Position numbers and translations under genes: made by a program
The notes under the pieces: model-generated
The model's database searches: none
The model's input: only the letters and a program-made list of their open reading frames with translations
Told to the model about the DNA's origin: nothing
Shown: piece by piece, positions 1 to 5,501 of the stretch
Layout: the number at the start of each line of letters is the position of its first letter
Numbering within the stretch: position 1 is the stretch's first letter
Source of the DNA: Actinomycetota bacterium
GTDB lineage: Bacteria > Actinomycetota > Actinomycetes > Streptosporangiales > Streptosporangiaceae
Assembly (NCBI GenBank): GCA_003140115.1
Contig: PLIQ01000108.1
Span: 1 to 7,907 of the forward strand
Direction: 5' to 3'
DNA length: 7,907 nt

Positions 1-416
1 TCGTCGGTCTGGTTGAACGCGAGCACGGTCACGGTGATCTCGCCGGCGTCGTCGGGCAGGGCCTGCAGCGCCTCGGTGATCTCCAGCGTGGCGTCGAACG
101 GCTCCAGCGGATGCGACGGGCGCTGGTCAAACGGGCTGACCGGCTCGGGGATATCGCAATGGCCCACATCGCCCCAGCAGTCGCCGTGGGCGAACACGGT
201 CAGGTAGCCGGCGTAGCGCTGCTCCGCCGTGCGCGGGGTCGCCTCGTCCGCGTCGGGATGGTTAAGGAAGACATGGATGACGAACGACGGGCCATCGTGC
301 TCGACGCCCTCGAACTCCAGGTCAGCCCGCTGCCAGTTGCTCCGCGGCGGCACCGCGATGGCCTGGGAGGTCCAGCGCTGCATCATGCGCTCCCGGGAAC
401 GGTCGATTGCGTCCCA
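1..416 (-). pseudogene. C-terminal domain of the tyrosinase, in a shifted frame, cut by the window edge
   Basis: Reading the minus strand from 416 to the left edge gives 138 open codons starting WDAIDRSRERMMQRW. They include PPRSNWQRADLEFEGVEHDG, FVIHVFLNHPDADE, FAHGDCWGDVGHCDIP and ITVTVLAFNQTD. This resembles, from memory, the C-terminal beta-rich domain that follows the copper domain in many bacterial polyphenol oxidases, with its Cys-Gly-Asp-Gly-His-Cys cluster. It joins the upstream frame if one base is restored after the GC at 418-417, giving YAWDAID in place of YAGTQST. The unbroken protein would be at least 405 residues. No stop occurs before the edge, so the true end lies outside. 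The cause may be a real one-base deletion, a sequencing or assembly error, or less likely a -1 ribosomal shift at the GGG codon. There is no slippery heptamer. ATG codons at MM could in theory allow separate translation, but I see no ribosome-binding site. Confidence 0.8.
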
Positions 417-1216
417 GCGTACTCGTACCCCAGCTGGTGAACCTCGAGCGTGGCCTGCACCTTTATGGCCGGATCGGTCTGCAGCGACACGTCGAGGATG
501 CTGGCCGGGGGATTGGCTCCGGGATGCGCCGCCTGCCAGATCCGCCACGCCCGGTCTATGTTGGCGTGGTGGGCGAAGAAGAGCGGGTCGTAGGCGGCCC
601 AGTCGACCTGGCCCATGGTGCCGCCGACCCAGACGTGCAGGGTGTCGTGCACGGACCAGATCCGCTGGCTGAAGTCGGTGTAGTTGGTGGCCTTCATGGC
701 GTAGGCCCACTCCTGCTGGTACGGCGGACCCGGCACCTGCGGCGCCCGGCCCGGGGCACGCGACGTCTCGGTCGGCCAGCCGGATTTGCGCTCGGTATTG
801 AATACGTTGATCGGTGCCTTCGCGAGTACGTTCTGCGACCCGTCTGCCTGCGCGCTGGAATAGGCGGACGGAATGGTTGCGTCCTTTGACCAATCCCACC
901 ACGGCAGCGTCACGCCGGGAACCTCCGATTGGAGCGCGAGCTCCAGCCAGTACAGGTAAGCCCGGTGCCACGGCAGGAAGAGCGGATCGTGATGCTGGCA
1001 CCAGCCGAGCGGCACGCCGTGCCAGCCGGCGAAATATTCAAAACCCCGCTTGTCGTTCAGCGCCAGTACCCGCTCTACCGCCCGGCGGAAGTCGGCCAGT
1101 TCCTGCGCGGTAAGGGAATCAACGCTCTTGCGGACGTTAAGCCGGGCGGGTGCGGCATTCGGCGTCGGCCGTGCGGTAATGGTCAATGGTTGCTTCTCTC
1201 TGTTCCCGGTAGACAT
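383..1216 (-). CDS. Tyrosinase/polyphenol oxidase, catalytic domain; frame ends early at a frameshift
   Basis: A 277-residue frame encodes a type-3 copper oxidase of the tyrosinase family, which hydroxylates monophenols and/or oxidises o-diphenols to quinones. CuA ligands are expected at H66, H75 and H84 (WHGVP, CQHHD, PWHRAY). CuB ligands are H190, H194 (VHDTLH) and one of H216/H217 in the DPLFFAHHANIDRAW block. C73-Q74-H75 matches the Cys-x-His of the thioether bridge known from fungal and plant enzymes. D191 follows the first CuB histidine, a position thought to influence monophenolase activity. No signal peptide or Tat motif is visible, so the enzyme is probably cytoplasmic. The ATG at 1216 has no good Shine-Dalgarno; a TATTCT hexamer 13 nt upstream suggests a very short or absent leader. 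A TTG at codon 11 behind GAGAAG is an alternative start. The frame loses homology after about Y266 and stops at 383; the continuation is in the adjacent entry. Family assignment is secure; whether the gene is functional is not. Confidence 0.9.
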   Translation of the reverse strand: MSTGNREKQPLTITARPTPNAAPARLNVRKSVDSLTAQELADFRRAVERVLALNDKRGFEYFAGWHGVPLGWCQHHDPLFLPWHRAYLYWLELALQSEVPGVTLPWWDWSKDATIPSAYSSAQADGSQNVLAKAPINVFNTERKSGWPTETSRAPGRAPQVPGPPYQQEWAYAMKATNYTDFSQRIWSVHDTLHVWVGGTMGQVDWAAYDPLFFAHHANIDRAWRIWQAAHPGANPPASILDVSLQTDPAIKVQATLEVHQLGYEYAGTQSTVPGSA

Positions 1217-1227
1217 GCCATTGCCGG

Positions 1228-1251
1228 CCAGAATAGAACCCAGAATAGAAC
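1228..1251 (-). repeat. Exact 12-bp tandem duplication with TATTCT hexamers upstream of tyrosinase
   Basis: The unit CCAGAATAGAAC occurs twice with no spacer (plus-strand reading). On the minus strand each unit reads GTTCTATTCTGG and contains TATTCT, which fits the TAnnnT pattern of an actinobacterial -10 element. The copy nearer the gene lies 13 nt before the ATG at 1216, which would put transcription start within a few bases of the start codon. No good -35 element is visible at 16-18 bp. The repeat could therefore be a duplicated -10, an operator pair, or a chance duplication. Confidence 0.5.
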
Positions 1252-1253
1252 AA

Positions 1254-1302
1254 CGCAGAAAAGAACAAGGCCCCCTCCATGTATGAGATGGAGGGGGCCT
1301 TG
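1254..1302 (-). terminator. Strong intrinsic-terminator-like hairpin, leftward
   Basis: A perfect 15-bp inverted repeat (CAAGGCCCCCTCCAT at 1266-1280, complement at 1288-1302) encloses the 7-nt loop GTATGAG. Read on the minus strand the stem is followed by the T-rich tract TTCTTTTCTGCGTTGTTC, the usual layout of a rho-independent terminator for leftward transcription. It sits about 50 bp upstream of the tyrosinase start and no leftward gene precedes it in this window. It may insulate the tyrosinase promoter from read-through, act as an attenuator in a longer leader, or be left over from a lost gene. Plus-strand reading lacks a T tract after the stem. Confidence 0.75.
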
Positions 1303-1520
1303 CCTGGCCGCACCGCGCCGAGTCGGTCAGTTGCCTGGCCTCCCGAGCCCAGCGGGCCCCCGCTGGTGCCGTACACCCGCTCCAGGTACCGGTTTCCCGA
1401 TCCCTCTCACGTTCCCTGAGTCGCCTCCGGGGCGGTGCCCGTTTCCAACGGTGAAAGTATTTCTACTGCGCCGGCGGATGGAGCGCAAGAGTCTGCGGCA
1501 AAGTCATGGCGAGTTTTTTG

Positions 1521-1604
1521 CTATCCACATCCTGTCCACAGAAATTAGCTAGTTGTCCGCAGTTAGCGACGGTTATCCACCTGTTTATGCACAACCCTTC
1601 CACA
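1521..1604 (+). other. Cluster of DnaA-box-like 9-mers
   Basis: Same-strand 9-mers resemble DnaA boxes (TTATNCACA generally, TTGTCCACA preferred in actinomycetes). They are CTATCCACA (1521), CTGTCCACA (1532), TTGTCCGCA (1553), TTATCCACC (1573), TTATGCACA (1585, a full match to TTATNCACA) and a weaker CCTTCCACA (1596). Start-to-start distances are 11, 21, 20, 12 and 11 bp, close to one or two helical turns. The stretch is clearly more AT-rich than its surroundings and is preceded by a run of six T (1514-1519). Clusters like this bind the initiator DnaA at origins or at titration and regulatory sites. No dnaA, dnaN, rep or par gene is visible, so a chromosomal oriC is unlikely on context. A DnaA-titrating or regulatory cluster, a plasmid-type origin, or an origin remnant are the options. 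Confidence 0.6.
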
Positions 1605-1735
1605 GATTACCGTTGGTGATCCGGGGAATACCGTGACCGCTGTCCGGCCGGTGAATCTTCCGCGGCTGCCGGACCATGGCCTGTCGGCCCGCGTGACCCT
1701 AGCCCCGGAGACCGGCGGCGAGGAAGATGATCCCC

Positions 1736-2878
1736 ATGACGGAGCTACTCGGCAAGTGTGACGACCGGTTCGACGCAGTGCGCGCCGCGCTGGCGCGGAA
1801 CCTGGACTCCGGTGAGGAACTGGGCGCGTCCCTGGTCCTGGACATCGACGGCGAGATCGTCGTAGACCTGTGGGGCGGATTTCGCGACGAGGCGCGGACC
1901 GTCCCGTGGTCCGAGCAGACCATCACCAACGTCTGGTCGTCGACCAAGACGGTGACCAGTCTCGCGGCCCTGATGCTGGTCGACCGGGGCGCGCTGGACG
2001 TCGACGCGCCGGTCGCCCGGTACTGGCCGGAGTTCGCCGCCCAGGGCAAACAGGACGTTCTGGTCCGCCACGTCATGTCGCACGCGTCCGGCGTCTCCGG
2101 GCTGGAGCAGCCGGCCGTTGTCGAGGACCTCTACGACTGGCCCCGCGCCACGTCCCGGATGGCCGCCCAGGCGCCGTGGTGGCCACCGGGCACCGCTTCG
2201 GGCTATCACGCGCTCAACTACGGGCACCTGGTCGGCGAGGTGGTCCGGCGGATCAGCGGCAAGACGCTCAAGCAGTTCGTGGCCGAGGAGATCGCCGGGC
2301 CGCTCGGCGCCGATTTCCAGATCGGCGCCGCGGAAAGCGACTGGGACCGGATCGCCGACGTGGTCCCGCCGCCGCCGCTGCCGTTCGACCTCGCCGCGCT
2401 CGACCCGGACAGCCCGGTGGTCAAGACGCTGACCGGACCACCCGTGGCCGCCGAGGTGGCCAACACGCCCGGCTGGCGCCGCGCCGACCTCGGCGCCGTG
2501 AACGGGCACGGTAACGCCCGCTCGGTGGCCCGGGTCCTGTCGGTCGTCGCTCGCGGCGGCGAGGTGGACGGCGTCCGCCTGCTGGGCCAGGACACCATCG
2601 ACCTGATCTTCCGTGAACAGCAGAACGGCATCGACCTGGTCCTGGGTGTCCCGCTGCGCTTCGGCATCGGCTACGGGCTGCCCCAGCGCGACATCCTGCC
2701 CTGGATCCCGGACGAGAGGATCTGCTACTGGGGCGGCTGGGGTGGCTCCATGATCGTGATGGACGTCGGCCGCCGCACGACGATCTCCTACATGATGAAC
2801 AAGATGGGACCCGGCATCATCGGCTCCGACCGCAGCACCGAATACGGCCACGCCATCTACGACGCACTTCCCGGCTGA
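1736..2878 (+). CDS. Serine hydrolase, class C beta-lactamase/EstB-type esterase family
   Basis: The product belongs to the beta-lactamase-related serine hydrolases (PF00144 type), which includes esterases, D-aminopeptidases and class C beta-lactamases. Numbering from the ATG at 1727, the nucleophile motif SxxK is S71-S-T-K74 in NVWSSTKTV. The catalytic tyrosine is probably Y160 in [18 protein letters not shown]. The third motif is W335-G-G in YWGGWGGS, where classic beta-lactamases have KTG. This S-x-x-K/Y/W-G-G set is the one known from EstB-type esterases, so carboxylesterase activity is likelier than antibiotic resistance. There is no signal peptide, so it is probably cytoplasmic. Two ATGs compete. 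GAGGAAG (1720-1726) directly abuts the ATG at 1727 but lies 9 nt before that at 1736, so I prefer 1736 (380 residues). It is transcribed alone; the next gene on the right converges on it. The physiological substrate cannot be told from sequence. Confidence 0.9.
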   Translation: MTELLGKCDDRFDAVRAALARNLDSGEELGASLVLDIDGEIVVDLWGGFRDEARTVPWSEQTITNVWSSTKTVTSLAALMLVDRGALDVDAPVARYWPEFAAQGKQDVLVRHVMSHASGVSGLEQPAVVEDLYDWPRATSRMAAQAPWWPPGTASGYHALNYGHLVGEVVRRISGKTLKQFVAEEIAGPLGADFQIGAAESDWDRIADVVPPPPLPFDLAALDPDSPVVKTLTGPPVAAEVANTPGWRRADLGAVNGHGNARSVARVLSVVARGGEVDGVRLLGQDTIDLIFREQQNGIDLVLGVPLRFGIGYGLPQRDILPWIPDERICYWGGWGGSMIVMDVGRRTTISYMMNKMGPGIIGSDRSTEYGHAIYDALPG

Positions 2879-3159
2879 CCACGCCCCGCCGCCCGGCCCG
2901 CCCGTCGGCTGGCGATGGCGGCGGCGATGATCGCGACAGCTTTCGGCCTGCCCGCGCTCGTCACAGTCATCACAGGACAGCACTGGCGTCACGCCAGGCG
3001 GAGGGGCTCTCCGCTTATTGCGGTTGATTCACGCTTGGCGGTGGTTCAGTGGTACCCCAGCGCCGCATGCCAAATCCGGACGCGTCCGCCTCGGCCGTGG
3101 GCTGGTCATTGAGGTCACGATGCCGCTGACAGCGGTCGCTCCGTCCGCCCGGCGTCAAG

Positions 3160-3241
3160 ATCCGGGAGTATATGGGCTTACGGGAGCGGTTTGTGCACTA
3201 TAGACCCCCAAACCCTCCCATAGGCCCCAATCCTCCCGGAT
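3160..3241. repeat. 82-bp imperfect palindrome
   Basis: The left arm (3160-3193, starting ATCCGGGAG and ending CGGTTTG) is complementary to the right arm (3209-3241, starting CAAACC and ending CTCCCGGAT). By hand alignment about 28 of 34 positions match, with one single-base bulge. The loop is TGCACTATAGACCCC. Each arm itself carries a repeated CGGGAG (left) or CTCCC (right) block. As RNA it would fold into a stem of roughly 33 bp. It could be a bidirectional terminator without T tracts, an RNase III target, or a small non-autonomous palindromic element of the REP/MITE kind. No target-site duplication is obvious. Confidence 0.6.
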
Positions 3242-3380
3242 AACCGGTCCCGGGGCGAGACGGCTGAGTCAGGCGGGGCTACCGCGGAGCGTCGATCAAC
3301 CACGGAAATGTGACGGAAGTGGCGGATGTGCGTGTTGCGGCGCCGAGTCCGGGGCTGGTGGCACCCGGGCCCGCAAGTAC

Positions 3381-3403
3381 GGGGGCTGTGGGCCACGACC
3401 CCC
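3381..3403 (-). terminator. Possible terminator hairpin after the response regulator
   Basis: GGGGG (3381-3385) and CCCCC (3399-3403) flank GTG/CAC, with one G-T and one mismatched position, around a 3-nt loop. It lies about 55 bp past the response-regulator stop at 3457. No T tract follows on either strand, which is common for high-GC actinomycetes but makes the call weak. Confidence 0.3.
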
Positions 3404-3456
3404 AAACGCCTGCGAGCCTCCGGCACCATGCTCGCTGCGCGTGCCACACCCCGAGC

Positions 3457-4101
3457 TCAGCCGCCCAGGTAGGCCAGGACGGCGAGGACGCGGCGGTTGT
3501 CGTCGTCGGATTGCTGCAGGTCCAGCTTGAGGAAGATGGATGCCGTGTGCTTGGCCACGGCGCGTTCGGTGACGACCAGACGCTGGGCGATCGCGGCGTT
3601 CGACCGGCCTTCGGCCATGAGCGCGAGCACCTCGCGCTCGCGCGGGCTGAGCACGGACAAGCTGCCGTCGCCGGTGTTGCGGGCGAGCAAGCGGGCGATT
3701 ACCTCCGGGTCCATCGCGGTGCCGCCCTGTGCGACACGGCGGACCGCGTCCACGAACTGGGCGCTGTCGAACACCCGGTCCTTGAGCAGGTAGCCGATGC
3801 CGCCGCTGCCGGCGGCCAGCAGTTCGCGCGCGTACAGCTGCTCTACGTACTGGGACAGGACGAGGACCGGCAGGCCGGGGTTTTCCTTGCGGGCCGCCAC
3901 GGCGGCGCGCAGCCCCTCGTCGCTGAACGTGGGCGGGAGCCTGACGTCCACGATGGCGACGTCCGGCGGGTCTTCGCGGAGCGCGGCCAGGAGGGCGTCG
4001 CCGTTGTCCACGGCGGCGGTTATCGCGAAGCCGTGCGCTTCGAGCATCCTGGTCAGGCCGTCCCGGAGCAGGAACAGGTCCTCCGCTATCGCGACGCGCA
4101 A
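3457..4101 (-). CDS. NarL/LuxR-family response regulator
   Basis: This is a 214-residue DNA-binding response regulator. The receiver domain (about 1-120) has the acidic pair E7/D8, phospho-acceptor D52 in AIVDVRLPP, S83 in VLSQY and the conserved K107 in YLLKDR. The C-terminal LuxR-type helix-turn-helix (about 149-214) starts LSPREREVLALMAEGRSN and continues AIAQRLVVTERAVAKHTASI. The start is a TTG at 4101, the only sensible start in frame. It is preceded by GGAG with a 5-nt gap, lying inside the end of the kinase gene. The two genes overlap by 16 bp, so translation is probably coupled and the kinase upstream is its partner. The frame stays open far upstream (to 4992), but that extension is only the antisense-like shadow of the kinase gene. 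Likely targets are the divergent kinase and ABC promoters, by inference from layout. Family call is secure. Confidence 0.95.
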   Translation of the reverse strand: MRVAIAEDLFLLRDGLTRMLEAHGFAITAAVDNGDALLAALREDPPDVAIVDVRLPPTFSDEGLRAAVAARKENPGLPVLVLSQYVEQLYARELLAAGSGGIGYLLKDRVFDSAQFVDAVRRVAQGGTAMDPEVIARLLARNTGDGSLSVLSPREREVLALMAEGRSNAAIAQRLVVTERAVAKHTASIFLKLDLQQSDDDNRRVLAVLAYLGG

Positions 4102-5339
4102 AGAATCTCCATGGTCACTGAGGTCGGGCCGCCGGGTGGGCTGCTGACCGCGAGCACGCCGTCGAACGCGGCGAGCCGCCGCTCGATCCCCTGCAGACCG
4201 GTGCCTCGGCGCGGATCGGCGCCGCCCTGGCCGTCGTCGGTCACCGTGATCGTCAGCATCTCGTCGTGATGCCTGATGTCGATCCAGGCCTGGCTGGCCT
4301 TTGCGTGCTTGGACACGTTGGCGACCAGCTCGTTCACCGCGAAGTAGGCCGCCGACTCGACGGGGGCGGACGGGCGGGTCGCCTGGTCGAGGTCGCTGCT
4401 CAGGTGGATGCGCAGCGGGGTGTCCAGGGCCAGGGCCCGGATCGCCTCGGCCAGGCCGCGGTCGGCGAGTACTGGCGGGTGGATGCCGCGGACCAGGGCG
4501 CGCAGCTCCTGCAGCGCCTTGGCGGAGCTGTCCCGCGCCTCGATCAGCAGCGCCCGGGCTGCCTTGGGGTCGTCGTCGATCAGCTGGCCCGCCGCGTCCA
4601 GCGTCATGCCCATCGCGACCAGCCTGGCCTGGGCGCCGTCGTGCAGGTCGCGTTCGATCCTGCGGATCTCCGCGGCGCCGGAGTCGAGGGTCTCGGTGCG
4701 GGTCTGCGACAGGTGCGCTACCCGTCGTTCCAGTTCTGCGCTGCCCGTGGGGGCCAGCATCGACTTCGCCAGCAGGCCGTATGCCTTCAGCATCCGCGGT
4801 GCGCTGTACAGTCCGGCGGCGATGAGCGCGACGCCGAAGACCAGGATCGACGCCGTGCTGTTTCCCGGGTACGCCGGCGGCGGGATCGCCACGAACAGGC
4901 GGGAGCCGAGGAAGGCGATCACGCCGATGCCGATGAGGGCGGCCGGCAATACAACCAGCAGCAGGCATAGCGAGGAGCCCACCGATAGCCACAGCGTGTC
5001 CCGCCAGGTGGCCGGGTCTCTCCTGGCCGGGGTTCCGCGCCGGTACGGATCAGCTATGGGGACGCCGCACCAGTCACCGGCCAGCCGCCTGATCAGGCTG
5101 ACCAGGCGGCGGGTGGCCGCCGACAGGCCCGGGATCAGGCTCGCGGCCAGCGCGACGGCGCAGGTCAGCGGCAGGGTTACCAGCACGGTAACCAGCAGGT
5201 TCTGGTCGAGATACGGCCCGCCGGCCGACCTCTGCGCGACCACGAACAGCACGAGGATCAGGGCGATTCCCGCGGGGTTCAGCAGGGCGAGCGCCAGCCC
5301 CCGGGCGGCGGCCCGGCCGCGATCCCTCAGTGTTCCCAC
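4086..5339 (-). CDS. NarL-type sensor histidine kinase with N-terminal membrane sensor domain
   Basis: This is a 417-residue membrane sensor kinase that phosphorylates the overlapping response regulator. The N-terminal half has hydrophobic segments near 17-35, 48-70, 117-145 and 160-180, with little material outside the membrane. This layout matches the 'sensor' domain that precedes HisKA_3 kinases in actinomycetes. The dimerisation/phosphotransfer helix has H233 in RIERDLHDGAQARL. The ATPase domain has E337 and N341 in NELVANVSKHA, the G1 box DDGQGG (368-373) and the G2 box RRGTGLQGIERRL (about 377-389). All expected residues are present. The start is GTG at 5339, with AGGAGG 7 nt upstream. 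The stop TAG at 4086-4088 lies inside the regulator gene. It is transcribed away from the ABC genes on its right. The signal is unknown; membrane-embedded sensors of this kind often respond to envelope stress or antibiotics, which is inference here. Confidence 0.95.
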   Translation of the reverse strand: MGTLRDRGRAAARGLALALLNPAGIALILVLFVVAQRSAGGPYLDQNLLVTVLVTLPLTCAVALAASLIPGLSAATRRLVSLIRRLAGDWCGVPIADPYRRGTPARRDPATWRDTLWLSVGSSLCLLLVVLPAALIGIGVIAFLGSRLFVAIPPPAYPGNSTASILVFGVALIAAGLYSAPRMLKAYGLLAKSMLAPTGSAELERRVAHLSQTRTETLDSGAAEIRRIERDLHDGAQARLVAMGMTLDAAGQLIDDDPKAARALLIEARDSSAKALQELRALVRGIHPPVLADRGLAEAIRALALDTPLRIHLSSDLDQATRPSAPVESAAYFAVNELVANVSKHAKASQAWIDIRHHDEMLTITVTDDGQGGADPRRGTGLQGIERRLAAFDGVLAVSSPPGGPTSVTMEILCASR

Positions 5340-5501
5340 GGTCGTGCCTCCTCCGGCGGACTCCTCCGGTTCAGTCTGCCGGGACAGCGCCCGGGCCGGC
5401 AGTGACGTTAGCCCCCCAGTTCAGCAGGTGTACCTAGGTCTACCCGCAGACGCCGGTCAGCCCTATGTCGGCGTCACCGACCCGCTTCCTACTGTAATCG
5501 C
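5340..5501. promoter_or_regulatory. Shared divergent promoter region, kinase/regulator versus ABC exporter
   Basis: These 162 bp must hold promoters for both directions. Toward the ABC genes, TACTGT (5490-5495) fits a -10 element and sits so close to the ATG at 5502 that the start of transcription would be the start codon. Toward the kinase, TAACGT (minus strand, 5410-5405) fits a -10 element. No clear -35 is seen for either. Symmetric candidates for regulator binding are the palindrome ACCTAGGT (5432-5439) and the inverted repeat CTGCCGG/CCGGCAG (5376-5382 and 5396-5402). CTCCTCCGG occurs twice (12 bp apart) near the kinase start and includes its Shine-Dalgarno on the other strand. Assignments of operators are guesses from symmetry. 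Confidence 0.4.

Larger units (their letters stand above)
1217..1735. other. Gap between divergent tyrosinase and serine hydrolase genes
   Basis: This stretch has no credible gene; the open frames crossing it have no recognisable protein pattern. From left to right it contains a 12-bp tandem duplication (1228-1251), a strong hairpin (1266-1302), and a small palindrome with arms AGCGGG/CCCGCT (1351-1364). The AT-rich DnaA-box-like cluster follows (1521-1604), then an inverted repeat GTCCGGC/GCCGGAC (1642-1648 and 1668-1674) upstream of the hydrolase start, which could be an operator or hairpin. Each is listed separately where it deserves it. The section 1303-1500 otherwise shows nothing I can name. 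Confidence 0.7.
2879..3456. other. Gap between convergent genes
   Basis: Between the ends of the hydrolase (plus) and the response regulator (minus) are 578 bp with no convincing gene. The open frames here lack ribosome-binding sites and family-like sequence. It contains a 15-bp palindrome CTGGCGTCACGCCAG (2983-2997), a short CCGCT-GAC-AGCGG hairpin (3123-3135), the long imperfect palindrome at 3160-3241, and a smaller hairpin at 3381-3403. Nothing else is recognised. Confidence 0.6.

Noticed and set aside
1137..1376. 79-residue minus-strand open frame crossing the terminator hairpin and overlapping the tyrosinase start
   Set aside because: No ribosome-binding site and no family-like pattern; it is translated from the hairpin and repeat DNA and overlaps a real gene out of frame.
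1521..1604. A chromosomal oriC
   Set aside because: Box cluster is short and the flanking genes are not dnaA/dnaN; actinomycete origins are longer, hold many more boxes in both orientations and sit between those genes. Kept instead as an ectopic DnaA-box cluster.
1745..2992. 415-residue open frame on the minus strand opposite the serine hydrolase
   Set aside because: Mirror frame produced by high-GC codon use; no recognisable domain, and the plus-strand frame has intact catalytic motifs.
3035..3105. tRNA-Gly-like stretch (GGTTCAGTGGTA followed by ATGCCAA)
   Set aside because: The D-arm-like and anticodon-like pieces are present, but the anticodon stem does not pair, there is no T-arm GGTTCGAATCC-type sequence, and no acceptor stem closes.
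3178..3447. 89-residue minus-strand frame in the convergent gap
   Set aside because: No ribosome-binding site, Arg/Pro-rich composition typical of non-coding GC-rich DNA, and its end is made of the long palindrome's right arm.
3310..4269. 319-residue plus-strand open frame opposite the response regulator
   Set aside because: Antisense shadow; the sequence has no domain pattern and covers the whole of a well-supported regulator gene.
3457..4992. A single 511-residue open frame that looks like a long fusion ending in a response regulator
   Set aside because: Only the last 214 residues are protein-like; the rest is a low-complexity Arg/Pro/Gly-rich shadow of the kinase gene in another frame. 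A TTG with GGAG at 4101 gives the proper start.
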